A stretch of DNA of 64,000 nucleotides. Origin: Acridotheres tristis (lineage: Eukaryota > Chordata > Aves > Passeriformes > Sturnidae). The first letter of the stretch is position 1. Each line of letters opens with the position of its first letter. Positions 1 through 13,653 of this stretch are shown here, piece after piece. The stretch is from the NCBI GenBank assembly GCA_037013685.1, contig CM072894.1, positions 31,303,029 through 31,367,028 of the forward strand, in the 5' to 3' direction. Made by a program: the position numbers and the translations under genes. A model generated the notes under the pieces. That model saw nothing but the letters and a program-made list of their open reading frames with translations. It ran no database searches and was not told the origin of the DNA.

Positions 1-3000
1 TGTTATAAATTTGAGTACATTAATTATGTAATTTGTAAAATGATGCTGTAGTGGAGACCTTGCTACAACACTATTAAAAAGCTTTCCTTTTTGTGAGATG
101 AGGTTTGTAGAGTAGTGAGATTCTTTCATATGTTGAATCTTCCTGATGATGGGAATGCTGGGGTGATGTATCTCACTGTGAGCTGGTACTTGGCTATTTG
201 CATAACATGGCAGTTCTGTATATTCTTTTGGCTAACTGTAAATATAAATGTTTCATAATAGCTTAGTTGAATTTTTGAGGTACAGCTGTTTGTGTGAGAT
301 TAGAAAAAAGTTTATTTCTAAGAACTTGTAAAAAAAAGTATTTTCAATAAAATTCCCTACCTCACCTCTATTGTGCAGAAATGATCCCATTTTCCTATGT
401 TTAATTTTCCCAGCCTCATTAGTATACACTAAGATCCCCTTTCAGTTCTTGGCAAAACATTGCTAGTTGTCATCAAATCACTCAAATAATGGAATGCTGG
501 AAAGTCTGAAGTCTTAGTTGTTTTTCCTTCATTTCCATTATATTGATCAGGTATTTGGTACCTGAAAAGCAGATTCCAGACATTTTGTACCATTTTAAGC
601 TGTTCCTTCTCTCTACCTTGGGGGCAGAGCCTGTGCACAGCAGTAACAGTGTGTAGTGCCTGGCCAGATGTGGTGGTGGAGGAGTTTTTCATTATTATTT
701 CTCATTTCAGCAATGAGGAGAGGGGTGACAATGCTGCACCATGCATTCTTCCTAAGACCTTGTGGGGTAGGGTTCCCAATCCTTGTTTTGCAGAGAAGGT
801 GATTGGACAAATACTTTTTTTGCTTTCTTTATTTTGATGTAAATGCACATAAGCATAATCGGTTCTAAAAATTAATTTCTTGAGCTTTGTAAGTTATACC
901 AGACTGAACTAGCTAGTTAATTCCTCCTTTGTCTGAAAGGCTTAACTCCTTACACCTGAAAGACATAAATTAGTGCCAGGAGCCTTCTCTCCCATTGCTA
1001 CTGGGAATGATTGTTTCTCTGGCTTCTGCCGTGGATATAACAAATCCAAACTAAATTTATAACATTGAAACTCGGTGCTTGGATTTGATTCCCTGTATTC
1101 TTGCACTTGTAACAGCAACGTTGGTGTTGCCATAGTTCAGACATTGTGTTCTTTGACAACACCTCTAGAATTTCTGAGCTGTGCCGTGGTGCAGGTACCT
1201 GTGGGAAGGGGAAAAGGAGAGAAAAGGCACTGGAGTGTGTCCTGGGGACCCTTCCTTGGGCGAAGTCTGGTTGTCTGTGTGCAAGAACCAGAGGTTTGAT
1301 AGGACTGATGTAGAAATGGCATCAGTTCCCACTGAGCTTTGTGGAATAGCACTAAATTTGAACCTGGATAATCTCAAGAGACTCTTGTGTTTTCAGGGAC
1401 CAGGCTCTGCCTCCTTGGAAAGAGAGGTAGAGGTGTGTATTTTTAAATGCAGATTTTTACATGCTACTGCTGGTAGTAATTCCAAGAGCAGTGTAACATA
1501 GCTGGGTTGGGCTGCCTGTGGCCCCTCCCTTCTGAGACGGGAGCCTTGGCTCTGTTCCCGTGTGAAAGGAACACTGGGTACCCCTGCAGTCATACCAGGA
1601 CAGGGCTGGATCTTCAGCTGCTGAAATTTAAGCTCCAAATCTCGAGGGAACCTGCAGTCACAGCAAGTGCTTGGCAGGCTGCATGCACTGTAATGGGTCC
1701 TTACAGGTTTCAGAAAGGAAGGCTGTAGTCTTTAAAGCAGCAAGGCTTGCCCTGCTCCAGCACTATAAGTAATGAAGCAAAGTGTGACCCTGATCACTGA
1801 GTCACTCAGTCTCATGAAAAAAAAAACAATTTTCAGGATTTCACACCCTTTCCCCTTGTTTCATTGGACATCTGTAATTAGGCACCTGGATTTTGGTATG
1901 AAAATCTCTGATCTCCTCAAGTAAGAAATATGCAAATTTATACTTGTTTGTAGATTACTCCACCAGAGCAGCTCAGCCAAGTGCCCCAAGGCTCCCCAGA
2001 CTAACACAGGGCTTGGTTTAGCTGTGCTGGGCCCTGAGCTCTACTGCAAGCACAGCTCTGATTAAACTGAAATACCTTTGTTGCAAGTGCTGGCCTTAAA
2101 CTGCCACCTCATTCTTGAAGTCTGGTTAAACAAAAGCAAAAATGTGCTTTCACATTTTGATTAAAAACTCAGGTTCAAGTTTTACAAACCTCTAATGACT
2201 ATTTTCAGTGTAATTAACTGGATTAAACACGACAAATTGCAAATAAATGGCAACCTTAATATTGGAGAACTCTAACAAGAGATGTTAATTTTGCTTATAA
2301 GGTGTGCATAAGAAGGGGGGTTTGTAATGCTGACCTTTTTAAAATTAATTCTATATTCTAGAGCACTCCCATTCTTTCCTTGCTTATGACTCTCATCTCA
2401 GTTTCATTTCATGCTAAATAAAACCTCATGTTTACTTTGCAGCTTTTTTGAAGACTCTACCTTAATCTGAGAAGAATTAGTACACATCATGGAATAATGT
2501 ACATCCCACTAGAGCTCGCATGCCCGGGCTCCTGCCTTTACTCTGCAAGGTAATTTAATGTGAAGATACTTTAACATGATGTTGCCATGGGTGTCTGGCA
2601 TGAGCACCAACCAATATTCCTCAAAAAAAGGACTGTTAACTGCTTGAACTTTGAAAACTATTACTGTGATGTTAGGATTTCTCTTATACTGGCATAATGT
2701 TCTTTCATTGTTATGTGACATTATACCTACAGAAACTATTAATAAAGAATTTTGCTAGAAGTACTGATTTATCTTTGCTTTTATAAAGTCTAGACTACTG
2801 GAATAAAATAAAGTTTGAAAGCTATTTAAGATGTTTAGCACTCTGAGGAAAGTTGGTTTTATATAACAAACCAAACTTTCCCATTTGTAAAACACAAATG
2901 TTCATGTTACTGCTGGCACTGAAATCAGGGTCTTGGCTTCTTGAGAGCTCAGCTCTGAACAGTTGTAGGGCTGAGTTTTACTGCCTTTCTTCCTGGAGCC

Positions 3001-3417
3001 TGGGTGCTCACAAAGGCTAAAGATTTACCCCATTTTGATAGGAAGAAACCTTAACAAAAGGACATTCTAAATAATAATACCTGCTTTTTTTTTTTGCTTT
3101 ATTAATACTTAATAATGCTTTTTAGATTTTATTTGATTTTGTGCAGTTAGTACTAGCTAGTTTTACTAAGTGCAAAGACCAGTGGAGTGCAGAGGAGCTC
3201 TGTTCCATATACAGTCACAGGTAGTGCTCACTCAAGTGGTCACAGAAACACTTCAGGTTTTTAGTGAGTATCAGCACCCCATGGGGACAGCAAGGAAGTC
3301 AGAGCCAGACTCTGCAGTGCTAACAGTGACAGGACAACGGACAATGGGACAACTTCACCTATAAGACTTCAAACATAAAATCACTTCTACCATGTGGGAG
3401 CTTAAAGACTAGAGCCT
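1..3417 (+). other. Non-coding flank, possibly the 3' UTR of an upstream gene
   Basis: No open frame here looks like a real exon; frames are short and have no convincing splice borders or family similarity. AATAAA polyadenylation signals occur on the plus strand at 346-351, 2741-2746 and 2802-2807, which would suit the end of a plus-strand transcript. In human the gene next to MAP3K19 on this side is CCNT2, transcribed toward it, so this may be its long 3' UTR followed by a short intergenic gap. That identification rests on synteny only. Confidence 0.35.
2741..2746 (+). terminator. Candidate polyadenylation signal (AATAAA) of the upstream plus-strand gene
   Basis: A canonical AATAAA is followed 60 bases later by a second one at 2802-2807. 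It lies about 1 kb before the 3' end of MAP3K19 on the other strand, so it could end a convergent plus-strand transcript. In AT-rich DNA this hexamer is common by chance. Confidence 0.3.
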
Positions 3418-3575
3418 GTTGCCTGGAGTGGCTGTGGAGTCTCCATCCACAGTCCAAAGTCGATGGGACAAGGGCCTGAGCAGCCTGCTTCAGTCAGCCC
3501 TGCTCTGAGCAGTGGGGCTGTACCAGAGCATCTCCAGAGTCCCTTCCAACTGCAACCTTCTGGGACCTGAAAGTG
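3418..3575 (+). repeat. CR1 LINE 3' fragment
   Basis: The stretch reads like the 3' tail of an avian CR1 element. It has a 'gttgcctggagtggctgtgg' start, then 'gagtctccatcc', then a 'ctgctctgagcagtggggct' block, then 'catctccagagtcccttcca' followed by 'actgcaaccttctg'. These are the usual successive blocks of CR1 tails next to the terminal ATTCTRTGA repeats, with moderate divergence. It is 5'-truncated, as most CR1 copies are. It lies in the gap between the possible CCNT2 3' end and the MAP3K19 3' UTR. Confidence 0.75.
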
Positions 3576-3792
3576 CCCCAAAAATGCACTATTTCATTTA
3601 AAATAGGAAGTCCCATGGTTTAGATCATTATCTCTTGCAATTATCACCACAGTATCTTGTGACACAGGGCCTCAGGAACACAAGGCTGATTTATGTATGT
3701 AAAAAAATTACCAGCTAAAAATTGAAGTGCTCATCCAGTTAAACAAAAGGGCCCACCTGACTGAATAAAAACCTCAGTACATTTTATGCAGT

Positions 3793-3798
3793 TTTATT
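3793..3798 (-). terminator. MAP3K19: Candidate polyadenylation signal for MAP3K19
   Basis: TTTATT on the plus strand is AATAAA on the minus strand, about 365 bases past the MAP3K19 stop codon at 4162. A second copy at 3939-3944 is closer, about 220 bases past the stop. Either would give a short 3' UTR. Which is used cannot be told from sequence. Confidence 0.4.
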
Positions 3799-4161
3799 CC
3801 AGTGGGATTATCACACTCATTACTCATCTCCAAGCTGGAGTTACCTGCAGAGCTCTCTGCCCATAGCTTGTGTTCCATAGGATTTTACAGATTTTACCTT
3901 CCAGCTTACCTGGCCTGTCACATGCCAGTGACGGTGACTTTATTTTCCTTTAAGTCTGTCCAGATAAAACACAGTGAAGGACAGGCACTGCAGAACAGGC
4001 ACTCTTTAATCACTGCTGCCTAATAACAGACTCCTTGAACACAACTGCTCTCCAGTATTTCTGCTGTCACGTTAAAGTCCAGTTCCTTCTGGTCTTTTTT
4101 TCACAAGTGAAAGTCTTTTCCATAGAAAATATATGCTCATTTGGCAAGAGTTTTGAAAAAT

Positions 4162-6241
4162 TCACTGTCTTCCCTTCACAAAGGGATGGTCCAGCAACTG
4201 CAGAGCAGAAGGCCGTGCGTGTTGATCTCTGCATTGAAAGTTTCACAAATCAGTATATAAAATGAGTATGTGTGCTGTGATATAATTGTAAAAACCTAGT
4301 TGTAAAATTATCCTCTTTATTATTATTGTTTCTCCATTCACTACTTATTTTAGGGGGTTTTTTATAAAGCTGATAGAAAGGAAGGGAGGCTTGAAGGGAA
4401 AAGACTGTTGGAATTTATGAATTATAAAACTGAAATATTTTATTATTAAAGAAATCATAACTTATTCCCCTGAATTCCTTGCAAGTCTTTGAATAATTCT
4501 GCTTATTTGTCTATTTCAGGTGCACTAAAAATGTATTTAAGAAAGGTGATAATTATCTGTTGGAGCCCCTATCAGTCAGGTTGTCCTGTCATTTCTAATC
4601 AATATCATGCATTTTAAGAAGCCCATGGCTTTGTTTAAAACAAAACATCACAAAAATAATTCTTAAAATGTGTGAATGCTATAGTGGTTTGGGGTTTTAC
4701 AGAGAGAACTTTATGTTTCTAGTAAGTATTATGTTTCAAATAAGTATGTGTTTCCTGGACTGGCAGTGAATAGATTTTTCCACTGCAGAAGACAAGAATT
4801 AAGTGAAAGCTCCTCCATTTAGAATACTGTCCTTAAAACAACTTGTCTGGCATAGACCAAACTCAAACAATACTGGAACAGCAAAGCACAGCAAAGAAAT
4901 TTATCAAATATTTTATCCAAAACTCAACAGTGCCATGTCCCTTCATGAAAACTACAGTGAAAGTAAATTATAAGCCTATAAAAAGAGAATCTGTGAGGGC
5001 TTTTTAATACCATTATAAAGAGTAAAGCTCTTTTATATATGCTTTTACCTAAAGGCTTTCCTGAAATGCTGGAAAGCCTATGGATCTACAATAAAGTCAT
5101 GTGTACCATAACCTAAGCTCCCATGAGCCATCTCCAGAATACAAACCACCTGCATTTTCCCATTCATTCTGCAGTTCAAGGCCTCCCTACCTGGTTAAGC
5201 AGGCATGCACAAACTCCACAGCAGCGCTGGAGAAGCGATCGGGCAGGGCCGGCATCAGCCCCCTGTGGGCCCCGATGTAGAACATGGCTGCCACCCTGTC
5301 CATGGAAGCCAGAGGGGGTTTGCCTGTTGCCATCTCGAACACAGTGCAGCCAACGCTCCAGATGTCAGATTTCCTGCCATAGCCAGACTCATTTATGACC
5401 TCTGGAGCCATCCAGTAGGGGGTGCCGTGCACGGACCGGAGCAGCTCGCTGCGGGTGCCGCTGAGGCTGGCCCAGGCCAGGCGCCTGGCACAGCCAAAGT
5501 CAATCAGCTTTATGACCCCGTTGGGCATGAGCATCACGTTATTGCCTTTGATGTCTCTGTGCACCACACAGTTGTCATGTAAATATGCAACCCCGTGTAG
5601 AATTTGCTTGGTGTATTTACACAGGACGACTTCTGGCAATGGACCGAAGCGATTCAGAATACTGGAAATGGAGCCACCAGGAACAAACTCCATGAATATG
5701 CTTAAAATGTTGTCTTCCAGGCAAGTTCCTAAATAAGTTACAATATTTACATGCTTCAGTGTCTTCAAAAGATCAACTTCCTCATGGAACTTCTGATACT
5801 CCTTTTCTGTAGTGAGTTGGTCGGATGTAGCCAGAACCACCTGTTTTACAGCTATTAATTGTCCCTGGCTTGTCAGACCGCAGTACACCTACAGTGAAAC
5901 CAGCACTTATCAAAGCAAGACACAAGATAAAACTTGAGTATTGACTTACTTTAAATAGAATCTCTGTGTTTGTCATGTTTCATGTGTCACTGTATAATCC
6001 AAAATATTTAACCATTTGTTGAATAGGACAACAGCTATTTTTGAGATAAAGTGTAGCTCAACAACAACCAACACATCTCAACATAACTTACTGTGCCATA
6101 GGCTCCTTTTCCAAGGACTTCTCCTCTTGTCCACATGATAGGATCTTTGGTAGCTAAATTGCTTCCTGGTAATTTAGTAGATTCGTCAAAGTTTAGAAGG
6201 CCATTTTCTTCATTTGAAGCCAAAAAGGCTTTACTGTAACT
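4162..6241 (-). other. MAP3K19: Kinase-domain exons of MAP3K19
   Basis: Three exons (6241-6092, 5888-5191, 4228-4162) carry the whole catalytic domain. The glycine loop GKGAYGTV spans the first junction: ACA is followed by gtaagt, and the next exon opens GTG TAC. The VAIK-type lysine is in IAVKQV (Lys codon 5846-5844). The catalytic loop is HRDIKGNN (Asp codon 5555-5553), the DFG is IDFGCARR (Asp codon 5501-5499), and the activation-segment end is GTPYWMAPEV. All catalytic residues are present, so the enzyme should be active. The 67-nt last exon supplies DQHARPSALQLL and a short tail ending GRQ-stop; it is too short to show up as a long open frame. Confidence 0.95.
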
Positions 6242-9200
6242 CTGCTTAAAAGATGATGGTCAGTGTGGGGAGAAGGCAGAGAGGAAAAGACAGGCTTCAT
6301 TTTGTCCCCCCTTTTTTCATAAGGAGTAATTTTTCCTGGCATGACTTTGCTTTGTAGATTTTTATATATATAAATTGCCCAGGTCAATGATAGAATTGCT
6401 ATATTAGGTAAGACTGTAAAAATATTTTCAAGTATATATAACCAGAAGGTTACAGCATGACATCTTCCATTGACACCAAAGAGGAAAGCACTGAAAAGAG
6501 CAGGATACACTCTGTTTTTTGTTCTTATAGGTATAGTTTACCAAGGCGAAGGGTGAATATGGCTACCATCATGCTCTAAGTAACACATGTAACACAATTC
6601 TGATGAAAATAACAGGCCATGACTTGATGAAAATAACAGGAAGAAGAGACTGCTTCTGAAGGATGGGAAATAATTATCCCATCTAGCCATGGATCTCCCT
6701 GGGAGAAGTGAGAACGGAACTATAATTGGCACCTGTGTCTGTAGAAGCACAAGGGAGTGTATCAATATGTAGTGAAAGGCATTTCCTTATAAATTTGTAA
6801 TTTAAATAGACAAAGAGCTAACAGGACCAAGGAGAAGCACCTTAGTAGGTGAAGGCACACAGCTGACTTGGGGGCCAAAATATGAGCCTTCTGAGTTCCA
6901 GGTTTTGACTAAGCATTAATTAAACAGGATAAGTCTGTCTGATAAACCAGTACTTGTGGTTCATACCTATAAAAGTATCTGGTTGCACTCAGAGATTCAA
7001 GGTTATTGCCCTTCTGGATATACAAGACTATTTGTAGTGTCTTTTCATATTCCTTAGCTGTCCAGATCCCCACCTCTTGCCTTGCCCAAAACCTTTTAAT
7101 ACAAGCTCTTTAATGAATACAGCCTACTCTCTCTATTCACTACAATTTCTCAATTTATATAAGCTTTGGCAGCTATTCCTGTCATGCCCTAGTACTTTCT
7201 GGCTTGTGTCCTGACATGTAGCCTCTAACACAGATGTATTCAACAGAGCACTGGAAGAATTAACGGAAGGCTGGCCCCAGGAAAAACAACTTGATAAATC
7301 TCTTTAATGAGCACACATTTCCCATTTTTCATCCAAACTTGTGTGAAATATTGTAGCTATCATGCCACAACAAAATATCACTCAAATTATTTAGCAAGTT
7401 ACAAGAAGAAATTACTTTTACCTTCTCTAGAGCGCTATTGATTATTGCTCCATCTCCATTCATCATACTTCCCTCTTCTTCACTCTGTGTGTTTTGTATT
7501 TTAGAACATGTATTTTTTGTTCTTAAAGAGTTGGTGTCTTTTTCTTCAAGCATTAGCAATTCTTTGGCCAGACAACAAAGCAACTCATCAGTCACATCCT
7601 TAGTATCTGACCAGGAAGAAGTATTTTGACTTGCCTGGAAACTGAGGCTTTTGGCATTTCTTGTCCAAATCACTGAAGGTTGAGTCAATTCATTTGCCAA
7701 ACCACTGTTTTGAGGTGTGCTTGCCCAACTGTGATCTAATATTTCTGTAGGGAACTGACATTCCAGTCTATCTGAAAAGGGCAATTCACATTTCTTGACA
7801 GACTTGGAGTCTTGGTGTGATTGCAGGCCTTTGCCACCATCCATATCTCCCCTGCACTGGAGCACACAGAAGTTCTGCTCTGCTGTTACCAGCCTGCCAA
7901 TTGGAGCAACACATTCTCTGCAGTCTTTATCACTGAACTGGAGATCCTGGCTGCAGGCAGCAGCTCTCTGATGGCTGGAATTATCCTGGCTGTCTAACAA
8001 CTGCTCCAAAGAAACTTCTTTAATAGTTGATAGGTTTGAATTTGTAAACATTTCATTTTGCTTAGTTGACTGTGAAAGCTTTTCTAAAAATGTGAGCTCG
8101 TGATCCTCATCTCCATGAAACAATGTTGTGCTACTTGAGGTGTGTGTTTGACAATCCAAGTCAGAAGTTGTTGCATTATCTTGCTCTGTGTTGCTGTCAC
8201 TCAGTTTGGTCCTTCTGTCCTTTGTGATTAAATCTTTCTGCTTTTGTTTAGCACCAGGTATGGTTTTCTTTGGCTTGGAATGTGTTTTCTTTTTTCTGTG
8301 TCTGATTCTGCTGCTTTCTCCCTCTTTACTGCAGGTAGATCTGCAGGTGTAGCTCCCTGGTGGAGCAGAATAAACACCTTTATAAAACCTGTCCTCATGC
8401 TGATCAGGGTCTCGCATGCGGGAATAGACAGGAGTTCCAAACATTTCATAAATACCTGGGCCTTGCTCATCTGAATTTATTATTTTGAACATGTCAGTGT
8501 ATTTCAGGTCTACAAAATCTGAAGCAGAGGGTGCACGTGGCAGACAAAGTGGAGTAACATGTTTCTTTAAGATAGCTGAATTTTTGCAACTGCAGGAGCA
8601 ACTTTGCTTTTTAATTTTCTGAGCACTCTGAGCAACATGGCCTTTGTCTCCCTGAGTGGTTTTTTTCTGACACTTCATGGAAGTCTCAGATTTCACTTTT
8701 GTCAGTTCCAAAGATGGAAAAATCTGACTCTTGGCATTTGATTTTGTGGTAACTTCATCAGAAGCAATTATTTCTTCAGATACTTTTATCTTGTTATTAA
8801 TTTTAGATTTCGATGAATATTTATTTCTATTCATCTTCATTTTATTTTTGTCATTTTCTTTGTGAGCAAGAACATTGAGGCTCTGAGTAACATGAGGAGG
8901 CAAGGTACAGACAACACCCTTTTTTGTGGCAGGTTGTTCAGCAATGTGTGGTTCCCTGGCTGGCTCTTGTTCAGAGAGGGTAACATGAGCAACAGCTACA
9001 AGCTGCCTTTGGTCCTCTGAAGTGGCTTCTGACATTGCTTCTTTATCTATTTCAGATTCAGAGAGACAGGCTTGATTTTCTGACGGTTTTCCAGAGGGAT
9101 CTTGTACTTCTACTCTGGGAATTACTGCAACTACAGAATTATCTTCTAAGGCTTGGTAGGCCTCTATCACTTCATTTCTACAGGAAGAATCTAAATCCTG

Positions 9201-12200
9201 ATTGTAAAGCACAAAGTTGGCACTCTCAGCATCATCCTGTGGTTTATGATCCAGAATCATCTCTGTAGCATTTTCTTCTTCCAGACCAGTGTTACAGCAA
9301 TTCTCTGCTCTGTTTTGCTTATTGCCAGTTCTTGAGGCATGGCTGTTGCTGGACACTGTAAATATTGTCTGGGCTGTAAACATGCCACGGCTCACTAGAG
9401 CATTGCTTGAGCTCAAGTAGGGATGACTCTCATGCCAGAACCTGGCTTGGTTCAGAAGATCAATGTTCTCACAAACCACTGAACACTGGAACTTCACCTG
9501 GTTCTTCTTCTCAGTGTGGATTGTTACATCAGCTTCCCTCCATTTTAAATGGCTTTGGATTTCTTCCTTCTTGTTGTTGGGGTACTTATCACAGTTATTA
9601 ATGCTGAAGTAGTGCAGGTCCTTCACAGGAGTGAACTTATCAGAAATTGTGGCCATGATCAATTCTGATGACTTTTCACTGTGCCCGTTTAATAAGTTGT
9701 CTAACTGATATTGATAAAATTTAGTAACTGGTTTTATAGGCCGAGGAATAGAATTAATAATATTTAAAACATATTTGATGTTTCTGCTTTCATTGACAAT
9801 ATCATCCTTTAGAAGAGGAAGATGAATTGTTCTTAGAGGCTGACATGTCAGTGGTGGCAAATGAAACTGTAATTTCCATAAAAAAACATTAATAATGTGC
9901 TACACCACAGACACAGGTAAAAACTGATCACTAAGAACCAAGTAGTCCTAGAGAAAAAAATATTATTATTCTTTTATATATTCCCACATTAAACCTATTA
10001 TGAAGTATAATATCAGACTCCTGAGAAAATACATTATTTTTCTCACATTAATTGCATTAATTTTCTCAGATCCAAAACTATTTCTAAGTATTTCTTAGTA
10101 CAGAAAGCAGGATCTTTTACTTTAAGGCACAAGTCATTCTCCATGATTTTAAAACAGTAAGTTTTGTCCACATGTACAAATTCTCTTGTCAGGTATTAAC
10201 TCTGTCACTTGTGGCACTTCACATGTTTGCTACAGGAATTCAAAGGCTGGGCAGTGGCTTCATGTGCCAGAGTTCATCTCTTGCTGTGCACTCTCCCTGA
10301 ATGAGAGCACCACTCAAATGCTGATATTTAAAATCTTTTTATGTAACCTTCCAACGTGTGCTGACACCATTAATTATATTCCCAAAGGAACTAGAGCTCA
10401 TGTTAGCAATTTTTCAAAAGGAAAACCAGACCATTATAACAGAATGCTATTGCATCTCTGGAGAAAAGAATTCTAACAAATTATTTATAGACTTTAAGAT
10501 ACATTATATTAAATCTGAACATATCTGAACATATAGATCCATAAACCATGTTAAGTGGCCACAGATTTAGCTCACAGTTTTAGGTACCCTGGAAGACAGC
10601 ACAGTCTGCACTCGATTTGCAGTGAAGTGAAATGGGTAAAACCAGAGGCAGCTGCCACAGGAGTCTGTTGGGTCAGGGATGTGTTTTGCTATTCCTCCCT
10701 TCTCCCTATCAAAGTACCGTGTACATTTGAAGGAGTACAGATCAGAGAAACTGAATACTTTGTTTGGACTATTCAGATGAACAGTGAGAAAGATTTTCTG
10801 AAAATAGTATTTCTGTCCTTTATTTTATAGGAAATGAATATTTTTATGCAGATGAATGCAATAGAAATAATCACACAGTCATCTGCTCTGAGTGCTCATT
10901 TGCATGTCTATATTCAACATCAGTTTGCAATCTGCAGGAAATTTCTGTTTGCATTCCAAGGGCAAACTGAGGTTTGAATATGCTGGGAAAAGCAATGTGC
11001 TGGTTTGAAATTCACATTTCTGAAGGCTTTGTCCAGCCTGCACGGCATTAATATGAATGCTCAGTTTATCCCAAAGGATACACTTCTAGAAACCACCAGA
11101 GCCCAAGACACGAAATAAAGCTGTATTAAATCACACTGAAGTCAGCTAAATTATTTTTCTTAAATATTTCCCTCCATTTGAAATGGTTTTTTCCCATTAC
11201 CCTTTTCATAATCCTGTGTCAGAACTCTTGCTCCTACTTCTATACTTCTCTTCACATTTTTCCTGTGATCAGCTGTATTCTGTGATGGGCTCACTGAAGT
11301 TTACATCTGATTCAATGAGTTGAGTCTTTTCTACAAGGGCCAAATTCTCTTTTTTTCTAAATACAGTATATTTAAAGTGGTGTGAAATACTGAGATGTAA
11401 AATTGTGAGCCTGCTTCTAGGTACAAAACTTTTGTCTAATCTTCTTTATACTTTCCACAAAATCTCATGTCAAGTATGTTTAATTCTAAAAGACTACTTT
11501 TTATTTGCTAACACAATAAATGTCACCAATCATCTAATATCAAGACCATTTTAGAATTCAGCTTCAATTTTAAATTACCATTTAAAAGAAGTGTTAGAGT
11601 TTTTGGCAAAACTAGACATCTAATTTAACAAATAGGATGCATATTTTAATTAATTTGCATGTTTCTAAAAGTTTTATATATTTTTGAACTTTCAATCTTT
11701 TATGTCCAGAGGTCCCTGATACAACATCTTACTGATTTGTTGATATAGACCTCAAGATTTGTTGACACACATATATATATATAATAAATGCAAAAATATT
11801 TCACATTCTTAAAAAAAACCAAAAAAACCAAACCACCCGAGACTAAGCAAACTACCTACACTACTTCTGTATTTCTATTTTTAAGATTTTGAAAGGATAT
11901 AATACTTTTGCCAGTGACCATTTTATAGATAATATCCCCTTACCTCAGATTTCTTGTTCCTGGTTTTTATCATTGTTACATTTAACCCTTAAAAATAAAA
12001 AAATGAAATATTAATTTGATGTTCATAAACAGACTACAATTCACATTTATAAATTAATTTCAAATTGTAGTGTTCAGGGGGTCAAGGATCTGTCTCTGGT
12101 TGCAGGACTGTGTTATAAATCTGCAGTGCAGAAAAAAGTTGTAGGTTGAAATTTAATTGTGATACTGAACTTCACAATTCCATTTTCCGTAGAAAATAAC

Positions 12201-13653
12201 AAAATACTATAATTTTAAAATATTTTGACACTAATAATTTAAAGAAATACTTCTCAATTGTAGATGTTTGCTAACTACAGTATGTAGCAAATTAATATTG
12301 CCAGTATGAAGGAGAAAGATGTCCAGGTACAGGTACTCTAGGTACACTCCACATTTGTGGCTCAGTTTCACTACACAGAGTACCAGAAACGGTGAAGTTT
12401 GTCATTGCTTCTCTTTGTCTCCTTCATTCTGCAAACACACACAAGCTTATAATGAAAGAAGAGGGTTTACAATGCTGAAATCTTTCTGAAGACAGCAAAA
12501 GACATAAAGGTAATACAATAACCAATATATAACTTATATAAAAGTTGTGACTTTTAAAATTGAACTTACTTCGTTGTATTTGTGCTTTTATTATCTGGAA
12601 AGTGTCTAAATCCAAAAATGATGTTGAAATGTTAGATTCTGGGCATGAGTTCTGAAGGAGAAAGCTGAAGTCAAAGCCACATCCCATGTTCTCTTTGTTT
12701 GAGAAGAAAGGTAAGGCAGTGTGATGTCTCCTGGGTAATGCTATCTGACTCTCACTTGGAAAACACGCCCCTTGTTGGTCTGCCCGTGTTCTGGATGTTG
12801 GTGTGATTTGGCTAAAAGGCAAAACAAAAACAACCAAAATACAGAGCAAAAATAAGTGGAAGGAGCCAGTTCAAATAATCATATGGCTGATGAATAACGT
12901 GACCAAGAATTTTGTGAGATCCCAGAATGCCAAAGTATATTTTCTTTATTTATCTGTGATGTTTTGACTCTTCCTGGAAATAGCAGACTGCAATTCAGAG
13001 ATTGACTAATAGTGAGAATGAATGACAAACAATGATAACCAAGCAACAAGAGAAATGTAAAAACATATTGTTCACCTTCCCCTTCTTGACAAAAATTGAT
13101 TGCTTCCAGTGTGTGGTTTTTATGAATCATCACGAGAGTGTGCCAGAAGAATTCTGAAGACCAGATGTGTCTTTGTTACCTACAAAATGTGCTATGGCCT
13201 GCCTGAAAAAACAGAGACTGTGTGGACAAGCCTCAGTTTTCTGCCACCTGTTTTCTGAAGAATGAAAAATGTGGAAGAAGATAAATACTGTGTCTGAAAA
13301 GAGGTACAAAAGTACAGTCTAAGTTAATCTTAAAGCTGGATGCAAGATAATGGTCTGTGTTTGTAAGTCAAATAACCACATACCATGTTTTTTATTGTAC
13401 CAAATAATTTGTTCACCTAATGCAATATCCTGCCTCCAGCAGTGGCCAATAATTGGCATTGGGGAGAGATAAACACTACACAACATATAGAGCTGTATAT
13501 AATGTCTAGGAAATAATTTTCTTATTCAGACTGCTACCTTCTTTGTTCCCATTTGTGCATACCCAAGAGCCAATTAAATACTGATACTTCTTACCTGTTT
13601 TTTCCTAGAGCTTTGTCTGACTGATGCATTTCTTCCATTATACTGTCTGCATT
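4162..13653 (-). CDS. MAP3K19: MAP3K19 (YSK4), mitogen-activated protein kinase kinase kinase 19; 5' end unresolved
   Basis: Serine/threonine kinase of the STE20/STE11-like MAP3K group, placed upstream of MAP kinase cascades. Coding exons in transcript order: 13653-13595, 12811-12570, 11987-11944, 9866-7422, 6241-6092, 5888-5191, 4228-4162. All six junctions are GT-AG and in phase, giving 1234 residues plus stop; human is about 1330. The N-terminal two thirds is a long, low-complexity Ser/Lys-rich region. Most of it is in one 2445-nt exon (815 codons), which contains family-like blocks such as DLKYTDMFKIINSDEQGPGI and EMFGTPVY. The C-terminal ~270 residues are an intact kinase domain. No frameshift or stop is seen. 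Tentative further 5' exons are at 14276-14206 and 14746-14689. I found no convincing initiator ATG, so the true N-terminus is not fixed. Confidence 0.93.
7422..9866 (-). other. MAP3K19: Large 815-codon central exon of MAP3K19
   Basis: The exon starts after a TTACAG acceptor (first codons TTT CAT TTG CCA CCA) and ends AAG before GTAAAAG, in phase 0 at both ends. It encodes a Ser, Thr, Lys and Gln-rich, probably disordered segment. Conserved islands shared with mammals include FHLPPLTCQPLR near the start, the KYTDMFKIINS to GTPVYSRMRD block in the middle, and TDELLCCLAKELLMLEEKD close to the end. Conservation is low outside these islands, as is usual for this family. Confidence 0.9.
11767..11784. 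repeat. Short (AC)/(AT)n tract
   Basis: ACACATATATATATATAA tract in a MAP3K19 intron, downstream of the 44-nt exon on the minus strand. Confidence 0.6.

Noticed and set aside
12879..13133. Minus-strand 84-codon frame in the MAP3K19 5' region
   Set aside because: No splice borders in phase with the exons on either side and no resemblance to the family; it is intronic.
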